Source of the DNA: Mycobacterium sp. Root265
GTDB taxonomy: Bacteria > Actinomycetota > Actinomycetes > Mycobacteriales > Mycobacteriaceae
DNA length: 64,000 nt
Assembly (NCBI RefSeq): GCF_001428895.1
Contig: NZ_LMJA01000030.1
Span: 424,902-488,901, forward strand
Reading direction: 5' to 3'
Shown here piece after piece: positions 9,813 through 17,925 of the stretch. A program made the translations under genes and the position numbers. The stretch's first letter is position 1. The number at the start of each line of letters is the position of its first letter. The notes below the pieces were generated by a model that did not search any database, was not told the DNA's origin, and saw only the letters and a list, made by a program, of their open reading frames with translations.

Positions 9813-10736
9813 ATGACTTCACAGCCGCAGGCCGTACTCGCGCCACTGCCGCAGGCCGACACCATCGACGACGTTCTGCGCAATATCGACACGGTGCTGG
9901 AATGGTCGATCGCGGTCGGCAGCAAAATCGGCTATTTCGCCGTCCTCTACAAGCGGGTGACGCTGGGAATCCGGGAAGCCATCATCGCCGGAGAATTCGA
10001 CGACGGCCCCCGCATGGAACGAATGGACGTCGAGTTCGCGAGGCGCTATTTCGACGCGCTCAACACCTATTTCCATCCGGTCGACACACGCGGACCCACC
10101 CTGCCGTGGGAGGTCGCATTCGTCGGCGACAAGAACGATCGCGCGACCATGCTGCAGCACATGCTGGCCGGTCTGAACGCCCACATCACCTTCGACCTGG
10201 CCCCGGCCACCCTGATGGCCGCCCCAGGGCAGGCGCTGAGCCCGCTGGAAGCCGACTTCAATCGCGTGAACGCCCTGCTGTGCTCGCAGATCCCGGGGAT
10301 GCTGGACAAGGTCGAGACGGTCTCCCCGGCGGTCATCTGGATGCGCAGACTGGTGCCCAGCGAGGTCCTGATCCTGCAGTACATGCTGACCAAACTGCGC
10401 CGGTCGGCCTGGCTGTCGGCCGTCTACGCCGCGATGAATCCGGACCGGGTCAAGGAGCAGGAGGTCAACCAGGCGGCCTGGACGGCCGCGATCGGAGCCT
10501 GGTACCTGGACCCGCCGGCATCGGCGTTGGGCACCTTCCCCCGGCTGGTGAAGGCCGTCCAGCGCCGGGAGCGACCCGATGTGGCCGGAAACATCGAGGT
10601 GCTGCTGAGCGGCGCGGGGACGCCGGCCGCGATCGACGAGCGCTACCTGCCGAAGCGCGGTCAACCGATCGCGGGGTCCAGTATCTTCCGGGCCAGGAAC
10701 AGTTCCGGCAGCTCGGCGCCGGCCGGGAAGGCCTGA
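9813..10736 (+). CDS. DUF5995 family protein
   Basis: This 307-residue, probably cytosolic protein has the features I associate with DUF5995: TIDDVLRNIDTVLEWS, YFAVLYKRVTLGI, ERMDVEFARRYFDALN, and the conserved centre HMLAGLNAHITFDL. Histidine and aspartate residues there could bind metal. The function is unknown. It is divergent from the DUF2236 gene with 126 bases between the starts. Its last 76 bases overlap the convergent cyclase gene, a larger overlap than elsewhere in the window. The residues after about 280 look low-complexity, so an original stop may have been lost. Confidence 0.8.
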   Translation: MTSQPQAVLAPLPQADTIDDVLRNIDTVLEWSIAVGSKIGYFAVLYKRVTLGIREAIIAGEFDDGPRMERMDVEFARRYFDALNTYFHPVDTRGPTLPWEVAFVGDKNDRATMLQHMLAGLNAHITFDLAPATLMAAPGQALSPLEADFNRVNALLCSQIPGMLDKVETVSPAVIWMRRLVPSEVLILQYMLTKLRRSAWLSAVYAAMNPDRVKEQEVNQAAWTAAIGAWYLDPPASALGTFPRLVKAVQRRERPDVAGNIEVLLSGAGTPAAIDERYLPKRGQPIAGSSIFRARNSSGSSAPAGKA

Positions 10737-13700
10737 ACCGCCGCTGCGAGGTCGGCGCGGCGGTCCCGCGCACCGCGGGCGACGAGATCGAGCAGGCAGC
10801 GCAGCTCAAACAGCGCCGCGCCCTGCCGGTGTGCCAACGCCAGTGCGGCCTCGATCGCTGCCAGCCGGGACGATTCGTCGGGCAGACAGTGCGCCCGGAT
10901 CCGGATCAGTTCCGCGTCGTAGAAGTTCATCTCGGTCCGGGCGGTGTGCGCGAGCGCGGCGTCCAGACGCTGCCGGGCCGCATCCGCCGCGCCCGCGGCC
11001 AGCAACAGGCGCGCGATCAGTGCATCGTGGAACGTCAAGTAGGCGTTGAGATTCAGCTGACGCGCACCGTCGACGAGCTGGGAGAGCTTGCGGGCGGCGT
11101 GGGACAGGGCTTCGGCGTCGGCCCCGTTCTGCAGGGCAGTCCGCCCTCGTATGTTGGCGTGCACGGTGGTGCTGACGAAGCGCCAGAAGTCCAGGCCGGC
11201 CGACGTACTCAGTTCGCGCAGCCGTCCGGACACCGCAGACGCCTCATCGAGACGGCCGAACTCCAGCTGAACCCAGATATCCATGTAGAAGGTGTGCACC
11301 CGGTTCTGGGCGTTCTGCGGGAAGCCCAGTTGCTCGCAGCGGCGCGATGATTCGGCGATCTCCTGCTCGGCGGTCGCGAGATCGCCGTTGACCATCGCCG
11401 TCAGCGCGAGGAACACGTGGGCCACCGACACCGGATCGACCGACACCCACCACGCACTGTTCAGCACGGCGGGATCGGCGTCGCGTCCCTTGATCAGCGC
11501 GTTTCCCAGATGCTTTCGGGCAGAGGTGAACTCGCCCTGCATCCACAGCACCGACCCCAAGGAGGAGTCGACGGCCGGATAGCTCCAGGGCCGGTCCGCG
11601 GTGAGCCGGTCCGACAGCGAATCGAGCAGATTGCGGGCACGGCGCAGTTCGGCGCGCGGCACGTAGTACCCGATGAGCGCCGAGAGCGTGTCGAAGAGTT
11701 CGTCGTCGTAACCGCCGTCGAGCGCCAGCGTCAGGCAGCGTTCGAAATCGGCCGGTCCGGTGCCGCTCCAGCTGCCCTCCATGGCACTTGCCAGGAAACC
11801 CCGCTCGAGGCGGACGGCGATCTCGGTGCGGTCCCGGTCCGGGCCCGGTGCGCAATGATCAGACTGCTCAACGGCATTCGACAACAGGATGGTGGCTTCC
11901 GGTAGCGCACCGCGGTTGCGCGCGGCGATCGAGGCCTGCCGGTAGGCGCGCACGGCGGCCTCGAACTGATGGGCCTGCGTGTAGTGACCGGCCACCACGG
12001 GCCAGTCCGGTTCCGCGCCGCTGACGACCGTGACCATGGCGTCCCCGGTGCGGGCGTGCAGGTCCTGGCGTCTATTGGGCGGCGCCAGTTCGTTGGCGAC
12101 CTCGCGGATCAGTTCATGCCGGAATCGCCACCGGTGCTCATCGTCGAGGACGAACACCCCCGTCTGCGCGAGCGTGCCGACCACATCATCGACATCCAGC
12201 CCGTCAGCGCCGACAACCGATCGCAGCAGCGCCAGCTCCCCGCTGCGCCCGATCACCGCGGCGGCCTCGATGACGGGTACCGCGTCGGTGTGCGCGTGTA
12301 ACTGAGCGGCCAAGGGGGAGTAGAGCACATCGGGGACCTGTGACGCGGGCGCGGCGATGTCGACGGCCGCCACCACGTGCTCCAGGTAGAACGGCACCCC
12401 GTCGCAGCGGGCCCGCACCCGGGACCGCTGGGCGGGCGACACCTCCGGGTTGAGGGTCCTGATCAACTCATCGGCCTCGTCGTCGGTCAACGGTCCGAGC
12501 TCCAGAAGCTCCACCGGCCAGTCGCTCTGCGGCCAGTCGCGGGGGCGCCCGGTGATCACCACCAGATGCCGGCCGACGGGCGAGGCCAACAGCGCGCCGA
12601 CGATCTCGGCGGTCGACGGGTCGAACCAGTGCACGTCCTCGGCGAGGATCATGCCCGGCCGGTCACCCAGGCAGGCCTCGATGTAGTCGTGCACTCCTAC
12701 GGCGATCATCTGGTACAGCGCCCGGCCCTCGACGGCGGCGCGGGTGTATCCGTATTGGGGACCCACCCCCAACACCGGTGCCAGCAACGGGACGGTCGTG
12801 CCCGGGTCCAGGCCTCGGCCGGCAACCTCGGCTTCCAGCAGCCGCAACCGCTCGACGCCGCTGGTCACATGGGTCACCCCGCAACGGCGTTCGAGTAGCC
12901 GCCGGACCGGGTGCAGGCCGGCGGCGCGGTGCAACGGTGACCCGCGCAGCTCGATCACCCGGCCGCCGGCCTCCTCGACCAGATCCGCGGTCGCCTGCGC
13001 GAGGCGGGTCTTGCCGATACCGGCCTCGCCGCGCAGGGCCACCCCGGCCGAACCGGACCGCGACCGCCGCACCGTGTTCCACACCTGTTGCAGGCGTGCC
13101 TGTTCGACGGCGCGACCCACCAGGGCGGGTTTTCTCACCGGCGTCGTGACCCGCTCGCCGACCACCTGGCGATAGGACACCGGATCGGCCACGCCCTTCA
13201 CGTGGGCGGCGGGAAATCGCTTGAGCTCGAACGTGTTCGACACCAGCGTCGCGATCGCCTCGGACACCGCGACGGTCCCGGGCTGCGCCAGACCGGAGAT
13301 CCGCTGCGTCAGGTTGACCGCGAAGCCGTACACATCGTCGGCCTTGGTGTCCAGGTAGACCAGCCCGCGGTGCGCACCGATGCGCGCATCCAACGTGACG
13401 CCGAACTTGCGCTCGGCCTGCGCGCTGAGCCGCTGCACCGCTCTGGTGATGTCCAGCGCGGCCGATACGCCGCGATGCGCATCGTCCTCCAGCGCCTTGG
13501 GGTGGCCGAACACGGCCAGCAGCCCATCGCCCTTCACCGAATCGATGCGGCCCTCGTAGTGGCCGATCAGCTTGATCACCTGGTTGCGATAGCTGATCAT
13601 CAGGGTCCGGTAGGTTTCCGGCTCCACCCGGTCGGACAGCACCGTGGAGTCGACGAGGTCGATGAACAGCAGGGTCAGGCGGCGTAGCTCGCCGTGGTTG

Positions 13701-13861
13701 TCCCGCGCGGACAACAGGTCCTCGGCGTCCTGGTTGAAGCTGTCCACCGCGAGGATTCGATTCGCCAGCACCGTCGCGCCGCTCAGGTCACCCTGGTTGC
13801 TGGCCTGTATTGCCCGGTTCAGCAACTCATCGATGGATTCGCCGCTGAACTCTGCGTGCAC
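10661..13861 (-). CDS. Class III adenylate cyclase-ATPase-TPR signalling protein
   Basis: This 1066-residue multidomain protein starts with a short helical region. A class III cyclase domain (about 58-235) follows, with metal aspartates in LFIDLVDST (Asp68) and SVKGDGLLAVFG (Asp112), and the catalytic Asn183/Arg187 pair in VNLTQR. Next is a STAND/AAA-type ATPase with Walker A GEAGIGKT (278-285) and Walker B MILAEDVHWFD. The C-terminal half is helical TPR-like repeats. The catalytic residues appear intact, so it should make cAMP. Mycobacteria carry several such proteins, some with a LuxR HTH. None is seen at this C-terminus. The input signal is unknown. Confidence 0.9.
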   Translation of the reverse strand: MHAEFSGESIDELLNRAIQASNQGDLSGATVLANRILAVDSFNQDAEDLLSARDNHGELRRLTLLFIDLVDSTVLSDRVEPETYRTLMISYRNQVIKLIGHYEGRIDSVKGDGLLAVFGHPKALEDDAHRGVSAALDITRAVQRLSAQAERKFGVTLDARIGAHRGLVYLDTKADDVYGFAVNLTQRISGLAQPGTVAVSEAIATLVSNTFELKRFPAAHVKGVADPVSYRQVVGERVTTPVRKPALVGRAVEQARLQQVWNTVRRSRSGSAGVALRGEAGIGKTRLAQATADLVEEAGGRVIELRGSPLHRAAGLHPVRRLLERRCGVTHVTSGVERLRLLEAEVAGRGLDPGTTVPLLAPVLGVGPQYGYTRAAVEGRALYQMIAVGVHDYIEACLGDRPGMILAEDVHWFDPSTAEIVGALLASPVGRHLVVITGRPRDWPQSDWPVELLELGPLTDDEADELIRTLNPEVSPAQRSRVRARCDGVPFYLEHVVAAVDIAAPASQVPDVLYSPLAAQLHAHTDAVPVIEAAAVIGRSGELALLRSVVGADGLDVDDVVGTLAQTGVFVLDDEHRWRFRHELIREVANELAPPNRRQDLHARTGDAMVTVVSGAEPDWPVVAGHYTQAHQFEAAVRAYRQASIAARNRGALPEATILLSNAVEQSDHCAPGPDRDRTEIAVRLERGFLASAMEGSWSGTGPADFERCLTLALDGGYDDELFDTLSALIGYYVPRAELRRARNLLDSLSDRLTADRPWSYPAVDSSLGSVLWMQGEFTSARKHLGNALIKGRDADPAVLNSAWWVSVDPVSVAHVFLALTAMVNGDLATAEQEIAESSRRCEQLGFPQNAQNRVHTFYMDIWVQLEFGRLDEASAVSGRLRELSTSAGLDFWRFVSTTVHANIRGRTALQNGADAEALSHAARKLSQLVDGARQLNLNAYLTFHDALIARLLLAAGAADAARQRLDAALAHTARTEMNFYDAELIRIRAHCLPDESSRLAAIEAALALAHRQGAALFELRCLLDLVARGARDRRADLAAAVQAFPAGAELPELFLARKILDPAIG

Positions 13862-14058
13862 CCGATCTCCTGACCCGATATCGGATCAAGAATAACCCTG
13901 ACATGTGTCGTTGTCTCAACTGTATGACATTCGTGAAGTGCGGCACGTTCTCCCGGATGCAGGTACCCGGCTACTCGTGACTGTTTGCCAGGACACGGGC
14001 ACAGTGCGAAAGACGGCATATTTGCCCGCCGTCACCCCCCGACCGTAGGAGGTCCGCG

Positions 14059-15018
14059 ATGCTCAGCGTTGTCACCACCGTTGCCGTGGGCAGCCACCCG
14101 CTCGACCTGGCGGTCAGCCCGAGCGGATCCCACCTCTATGTGGCCAACGTGAACAGCTCGGACGTGTCCGTGGTGGACACCGACGCCGAGGCCACCACAT
14201 CGACCATCGGTATCGACTCCGATCCGGCGTCGGTAGTGCTGCACCCCGGGGGATCGGTGGCCTATGTCGCGCGCAGCGGTGACGGCGTCATCTCAGTGAT
14301 CGACGCCTCCGCCCGGACCGTCATCGCCGATATCGAGCAGCAACCCCGGCCACGGTCGTTGGCGATCAGCCCGTCCGGGCACCGGCTCTACGCGGTCTGC
14401 GATACCGCCAACCTGGTGGCGGTGTACGACACCACCACACTGCGGGTCGCCGCCACCGTGGCCGTCGGGTCCGCACCGCTGCGGGCCGTGGTCAACCGCG
14501 CGGGAAATCGGTTGTACGTGACCAACAATGGCTACTCGATGGGGTCCGACGGCACCGTCTCGGTCGTGGACACAGCCACCCACACCGTCATCGCCACCAT
14601 CCCGGTGGGCAACGAACCCTGCGCGGTGGCGGTCAGTCCGGACGGGGGCACCGTGTACGTGGGTTCTGCGGGTGCGGGCCCCGGATCGGTGAGCATCATC
14701 GACACCACCACCCACGTCGTCACCGGCAGCGTCACGGTCGGAGAGGGGCCGCTGGGCATCGCCGTCAGCCCGGACGGGTCCACGGTGTACGTCGCCAACC
14801 GCTTCGACGGCACCGTCTCGGTCATCGACGCTGCCACCGCGATCGTCACCGCCACCGTCACGGTCGGGGGCGGGCCGTGCGGTATCGCGGTCAGCCCCGG
14901 CGGCGGCGCGGTCTACGTGACGACCGGCAGCCACAACACCGTTGCGGTGCTGGCCGATCCGGTCAGTGCAGTGTCGCCAATTCGGCCGGCGAATCCGATG
15001 GCAGCATCCCGTCGGTGA
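14059..15018 (+). CDS. Seven-bladed YVTN beta-propeller protein
   Basis: This 319-residue protein consists almost entirely of seven repeats of about 42 residues. Each runs like VGxxPxxxAVSPxGxxxYVxN...VSVxDTxT, the YVTN/NHL-like beta-propeller unit. A strong ribosome-binding site (TAGGAGGT) precedes the ATG. Unlike many YVTN proteins, the first blade starts within 10 residues of the start, with no signal peptide or lipobox, so it appears cytosolic. It may be a scaffold or ligand-binding protein. The last 56 bases overlap the convergent transglutaminase-like gene. Function is unknown. Confidence 0.87.
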   Translation: MLSVVTTVAVGSHPLDLAVSPSGSHLYVANVNSSDVSVVDTDAEATTSTIGIDSDPASVVLHPGGSVAYVARSGDGVISVIDASARTVIADIEQQPRPRSLAISPSGHRLYAVCDTANLVAVYDTTTLRVAATVAVGSAPLRAVVNRAGNRLYVTNNGYSMGSDGTVSVVDTATHTVIATIPVGNEPCAVAVSPDGGTVYVGSAGAGPGSVSIIDTTTHVVTGSVTVGEGPLGIAVSPDGSTVYVANRFDGTVSVIDAATAIVTATVTVGGGPCGIAVSPGGGAVYVTTGSHNTVAVLADPVSAVSPIRPANPMAASRR

Positions 15019-15766
15019 CGGCACGGACATTGAGCAGGCTGAGGAAGATCGCTCCGTTGTGGTTGTCCAGGAAGGCAGTGTCGGCGGCGTCGCGTCCGGT
15101 GGCGATGCGCACCAGGCTGTCGCGCGGGGCCAGCAGCGTGGCGTCCACCACCCGCCACTGCCCGTCGACGAACGCTTCGGCGACAGCGTGGAAATCCATC
15201 GGGTACAACCCCGGTGCGTACACCGAGACCAGCCGGGCGGGGACCTTCACCGCGCGCAGCAGGGCGACCACCAGGTGGGCGTAGTCGCGGCACACGCCGG
15301 CCCCGGCCAGCATGGTGTCGACCGCGCCGTCGATCGGGTCGCTGGATCCCGGCACGTACTGCAGGCGCTGACCCACCCAGGAGGAGACGCGCTCCAGCAG
15401 GGTCGCCGAGTCGTTGAGCTGGCCGAATTCGGTTCCGGCAAAACCGAAGAGCTTGTCGGACTCCGCGTAGCGGCTGGGGCGCAGATACATCGACTGGTCG
15501 TATTCGGTGACCGGCGGCGGATCGGCATAACCGACGATGGTGGCCGAGTAGTCGACCCGGAGATGGCCGACCCCGGCATCGAATTTGTGGATGCGGTTGC
15601 CATGGGTACCGCTGATCTCCAGTGCCTCGATCGGCCGGCCGTCCAGGACGAAGCTCAGCGACTCGGTCACCTGGGCGCCGGGGTGCGGCGCCACCGCGAT
15701 CTGGAATTCGAGGGTCGTCGGAGCATTGATTTCGACCTCGAGCTCGGCCGCGACGTCCCGTTGCAT
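14963..15766 (-). CDS. Transglutaminase-like cysteine protease-fold protein
   Basis: This 267-residue protein has a beta-rich N-terminal half followed by a transglutaminase-like core. The catalytic triad is visible: Cys159 in GAGVCRDYAHL, His193 in YPMDFHAVAEAF and Asp208 in WRVVDAT. Actinobacterial members are common beside peptide-ligase (DUF403/ATP-grasp) genes, but none is here. ATG 15766 is chosen because upstream codons are low-complexity. The physiological reaction is unknown: proteolysis, amide hydrolysis or crosslinking are all possible. Confidence 0.88.
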   Translation of the reverse strand: MQRDVAAELEVEINAPTTLEFQIAVAPHPGAQVTESLSFVLDGRPIEALEISGTHGNRIHKFDAGVGHLRVDYSATIVGYADPPPVTEYDQSMYLRPSRYAESDKLFGFAGTEFGQLNDSATLLERVSSWVGQRLQYVPGSSDPIDGAVDTMLAGAGVCRDYAHLVVALLRAVKVPARLVSVYAPGLYPMDFHAVAEAFVDGQWRVVDATLLAPRDSLVRIATGRDAADTAFLDNHNGAIFLSLLNVRAVTDGMLPSDSPAELATLH

Positions 15767-15821
15767 GCCCCGATCATGCGTGAGTCGCGGCGAACATGCG
15801 AACCGGGGTCCGTTCGGTGCG

Positions 15822-16460
15822 TTACTCGGCCGGGTCGGTGCGGCCGGCGCGCCAGGTCCGATAGCCGCGGTGGGCGGCGAACGCGCCGATGACGGCCGTC
15901 GCGCACCACACGGCGATGGCCACGTAGACCAACGGCGTGGACAGGTCACCCACCGACGCCCCGAGCGCGGTGTAGACGAACGCGCGCGGCGCCGAGCCGA
16001 TGAAGGCCCCGATCATTATCTGCCACAACGGAACTCCGAAGGCTCCGAATGCGTAGGACGCCATCGCGTCGGAGATGCCCGGGACGAATTTCTGGCCCAC
16101 CACCGCCCACAGCCCGCCCCGCGCGATCAGCGCGTCGATGCGCGCTGCCCGGTCCGCACCGAGCAGGGCGCGGGTGCTGTCCCGCCCGGCCCGGCGCCCG
16201 GCCAGGCCGGCGATCGTCGCGGTGCCGACCGTGGCGCCCAGCGTCACGAAGGTGCCCAGCACCGGGCCGAAGAGCAGCCCGCTGCCGGCGGCCAGCAACG
16301 GCCCGGGCACGAATACGCTGCCCAGGATCGCGGACACCAGCACATAGACCAGCGGGGCGGCCGGCCCGGTGGCGGCGACCGCATCGCGGATCGCCTCAAG
16401 GTCGAGAACGCGGGCGACACCGATCAGGTACCAGAGCCCCAGCAGGAACACGGCCAGCAA
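15822..16460 (-). CDS. DedA/TVP38-type (VTT domain) membrane protein
   Basis: This 212-residue integral membrane protein has five or more hydrophobic segments. It has the VTT-family signatures VFVPGPLLAAGSGLLFGP and a later GGLWAVVGQKFVPGISD loop. TVP38/TMEM64 and DedA proteins are linked to membrane homeostasis and lipid scrambling in other bacteria. The start used is TTG at 16460. The frame continues upstream (KPGRRAHIVRLAL) without a better start codon. The charged C-terminal tail is cytosolic. The exact substrate is unassigned. Confidence 0.82.
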   Translation of the reverse strand: MLAVFLLGLWYLIGVARVLDLEAIRDAVAATGPAAPLVYVLVSAILGSVFVPGPLLAAGSGLLFGPVLGTFVTLGATVGTATIAGLAGRRAGRDSTRALLGADRAARIDALIARGGLWAVVGQKFVPGISDAMASYAFGAFGVPLWQIMIGAFIGSAPRAFVYTALGASVGDLSTPLVYVAIAVWCATAVIGAFAAHRGYRTWRAGRTDPAE

Positions 16461-16512
16461 CGCGAGCCGGACGATATGCGCTCGCCGGCCGGGCTTTACG
16501 TCGTCGACGACC

Positions 16513-17925
16513 TCACACCCCGATCAGGGAGTCCACCCAGCCGCGCGCGAAGTACAGCAGGAAGCCCGCCGCGACGACCCACAGCAGCGGGCTGACCTCA
16601 CGGCCCTTTCCCGCCGCCGTCCGCACGACGGCCCAGGAGATGAAGCCGACACCGATACCGTTGGCGATCGAGTAGCTCAGCGGCATCACCGCGACGGTCA
16701 GCACCACCGGCAGCGCGATGGAGAAGTCGGCGAGGTCGATCTCCCGCAGATGCGAGGCCATCATGGCGCCGACGATGACCAGCGCGGCGGCGGCGACCTC
16801 GGTCGGGACGATGGCGGCCAGCGGCGTGAGAAACATTGCGGCCAGGAACAATCCGCCGGTGACCAGGCTGGCCAGCCCGGTACGTGCGCCTTCGCCGATA
16901 CCGGCACCGGACTCGATGAACACCGTGTTCGACGATGCCGAGGCGGCACCACCGACCACCGCGCCGGCGCCCTCGACGACCAGCGCCGACTGCAGCCGCG
17001 GGAAGTTGCCGTGCTCATCGGCGACGCCGGCCTGCCGGGACAGACCGGTGAAGGTGCCCATGGCATCGAAGAAGTTGGTGAACACCAGGGTGAACACCAG
17101 CATCACCGCGGCCAGGATGCCGATGCGCCCGAAGCTGTCCAGGCTGAACGCACCGACCAGCGAGAGGTCGGGGACGGCGAACGGGGACCCGCTCAGCGTC
17201 GGCACCGACAGCCCCCACCCGCCGGGCTTCTCGGTGGCCGACCCCAGATGCCAGATGGCCTCGATGACGACGGCGACCACGGTGCCGGTGATCAGTCCGA
17301 TCAGGATCCCCCCGCGCACCTTGCGGGCGACCAGGATGCCGGTGATCAACAGCGTGAAGACGAACACCACGGTGGGGATGCTGGTGACCGATCCCTCACC
17401 CTGACCGCCCAGGCCGACCGGCGGGGACGGACTGCCGGTGGAGGCCACGAACCCGGCGTCGACGAGGCCGATGAACAGGATGAACAAACCGATACCGGCC
17501 GTGATGGCGAGTTTCAGGGGCATCGGCACCGCATCGAAGATCAACCGGCGCAGTCCGGTGACCGCCAGCAGCACGATGATCACGCCGTTGATGACCACCA
17601 GCCCCATCGCCTCGGGCCAGGTCAGCGACCCGACCACCGAGGACGCCAGGAAGGAGTTGATGCCGAGGCCGGCCGCGAAGGCGAACGGCAGCCTGGCGAC
17701 GACACCGAACAGGATGGTCATCACACCGGCGGCAAGCGATGTCACCGCCGAGACCTGGGTGAAGCCGAGTTGATCGCCCGCGACATCCGGCGAACCCGAC
17801 AGGATGATCGGGTTCAGCACGATGATGTAGGCCATCGCGATGAAGGTGACGACACCGCCCCGCAACTCGGAGGCGATCGTCGATCCGCGTGCACTGATTT
17901 CGAAGAAGCGGTCCAGCCGGTTCAC
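16513..17925 (-). CDS. NCS2/AzgA-type purine permease
   Basis: This 470-residue multi-pass permease has AzgA-family signatures: AYIIVLNPIIL near the N-terminus, FAAGLGINSFLA, the substrate-site motif FFDAMGTFTGLS, and SASSNTVFIESGAGIGEG. AzgA members import adenine, guanine or hypoxanthine with protons. The predicted start is GTG at 17925, whose first bases overlap the TGA of the upstream helicase gene (GTGA). The two genes are therefore co-transcribed and translationally coupled. No purine riboswitch was recognised. Confidence 0.92.
   Translation of the reverse strand: MNRLDRFFEISARGSTIASELRGGVVTFIAMAYIIVLNPIILSGSPDVAGDQLGFTQVSAVTSLAAGVMTILFGVVARLPFAFAAGLGINSFLASSVVGSLTWPEAMGLVVINGVIIVLLAVTGLRRLIFDAVPMPLKLAITAGIGLFILFIGLVDAGFVASTGSPSPPVGLGGQGEGSVTSIPTVVFVFTLLITGILVARKVRGGILIGLITGTVVAVVIEAIWHLGSATEKPGGWGLSVPTLSGSPFAVPDLSLVGAFSLDSFGRIGILAAVMLVFTLVFTNFFDAMGTFTGLSRQAGVADEHGNFPRLQSALVVEGAGAVVGGAASASSNTVFIESGAGIGEGARTGLASLVTGGLFLAAMFLTPLAAIVPTEVAAAALVIVGAMMASHLREIDLADFSIALPVVLTVAVMPLSYSIANGIGVGFISWAVVRTAAGKGREVSPLLWVVAAGFLLYFARGWVDSLIGV

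Noticed and set aside
13819-14019. Small minus-strand frame of 66 codons upstream of the cyclase gene
   Set aside because: It overlaps the cyclase 5' end in another frame, has no ribosome-binding site and no recognisable sequence.
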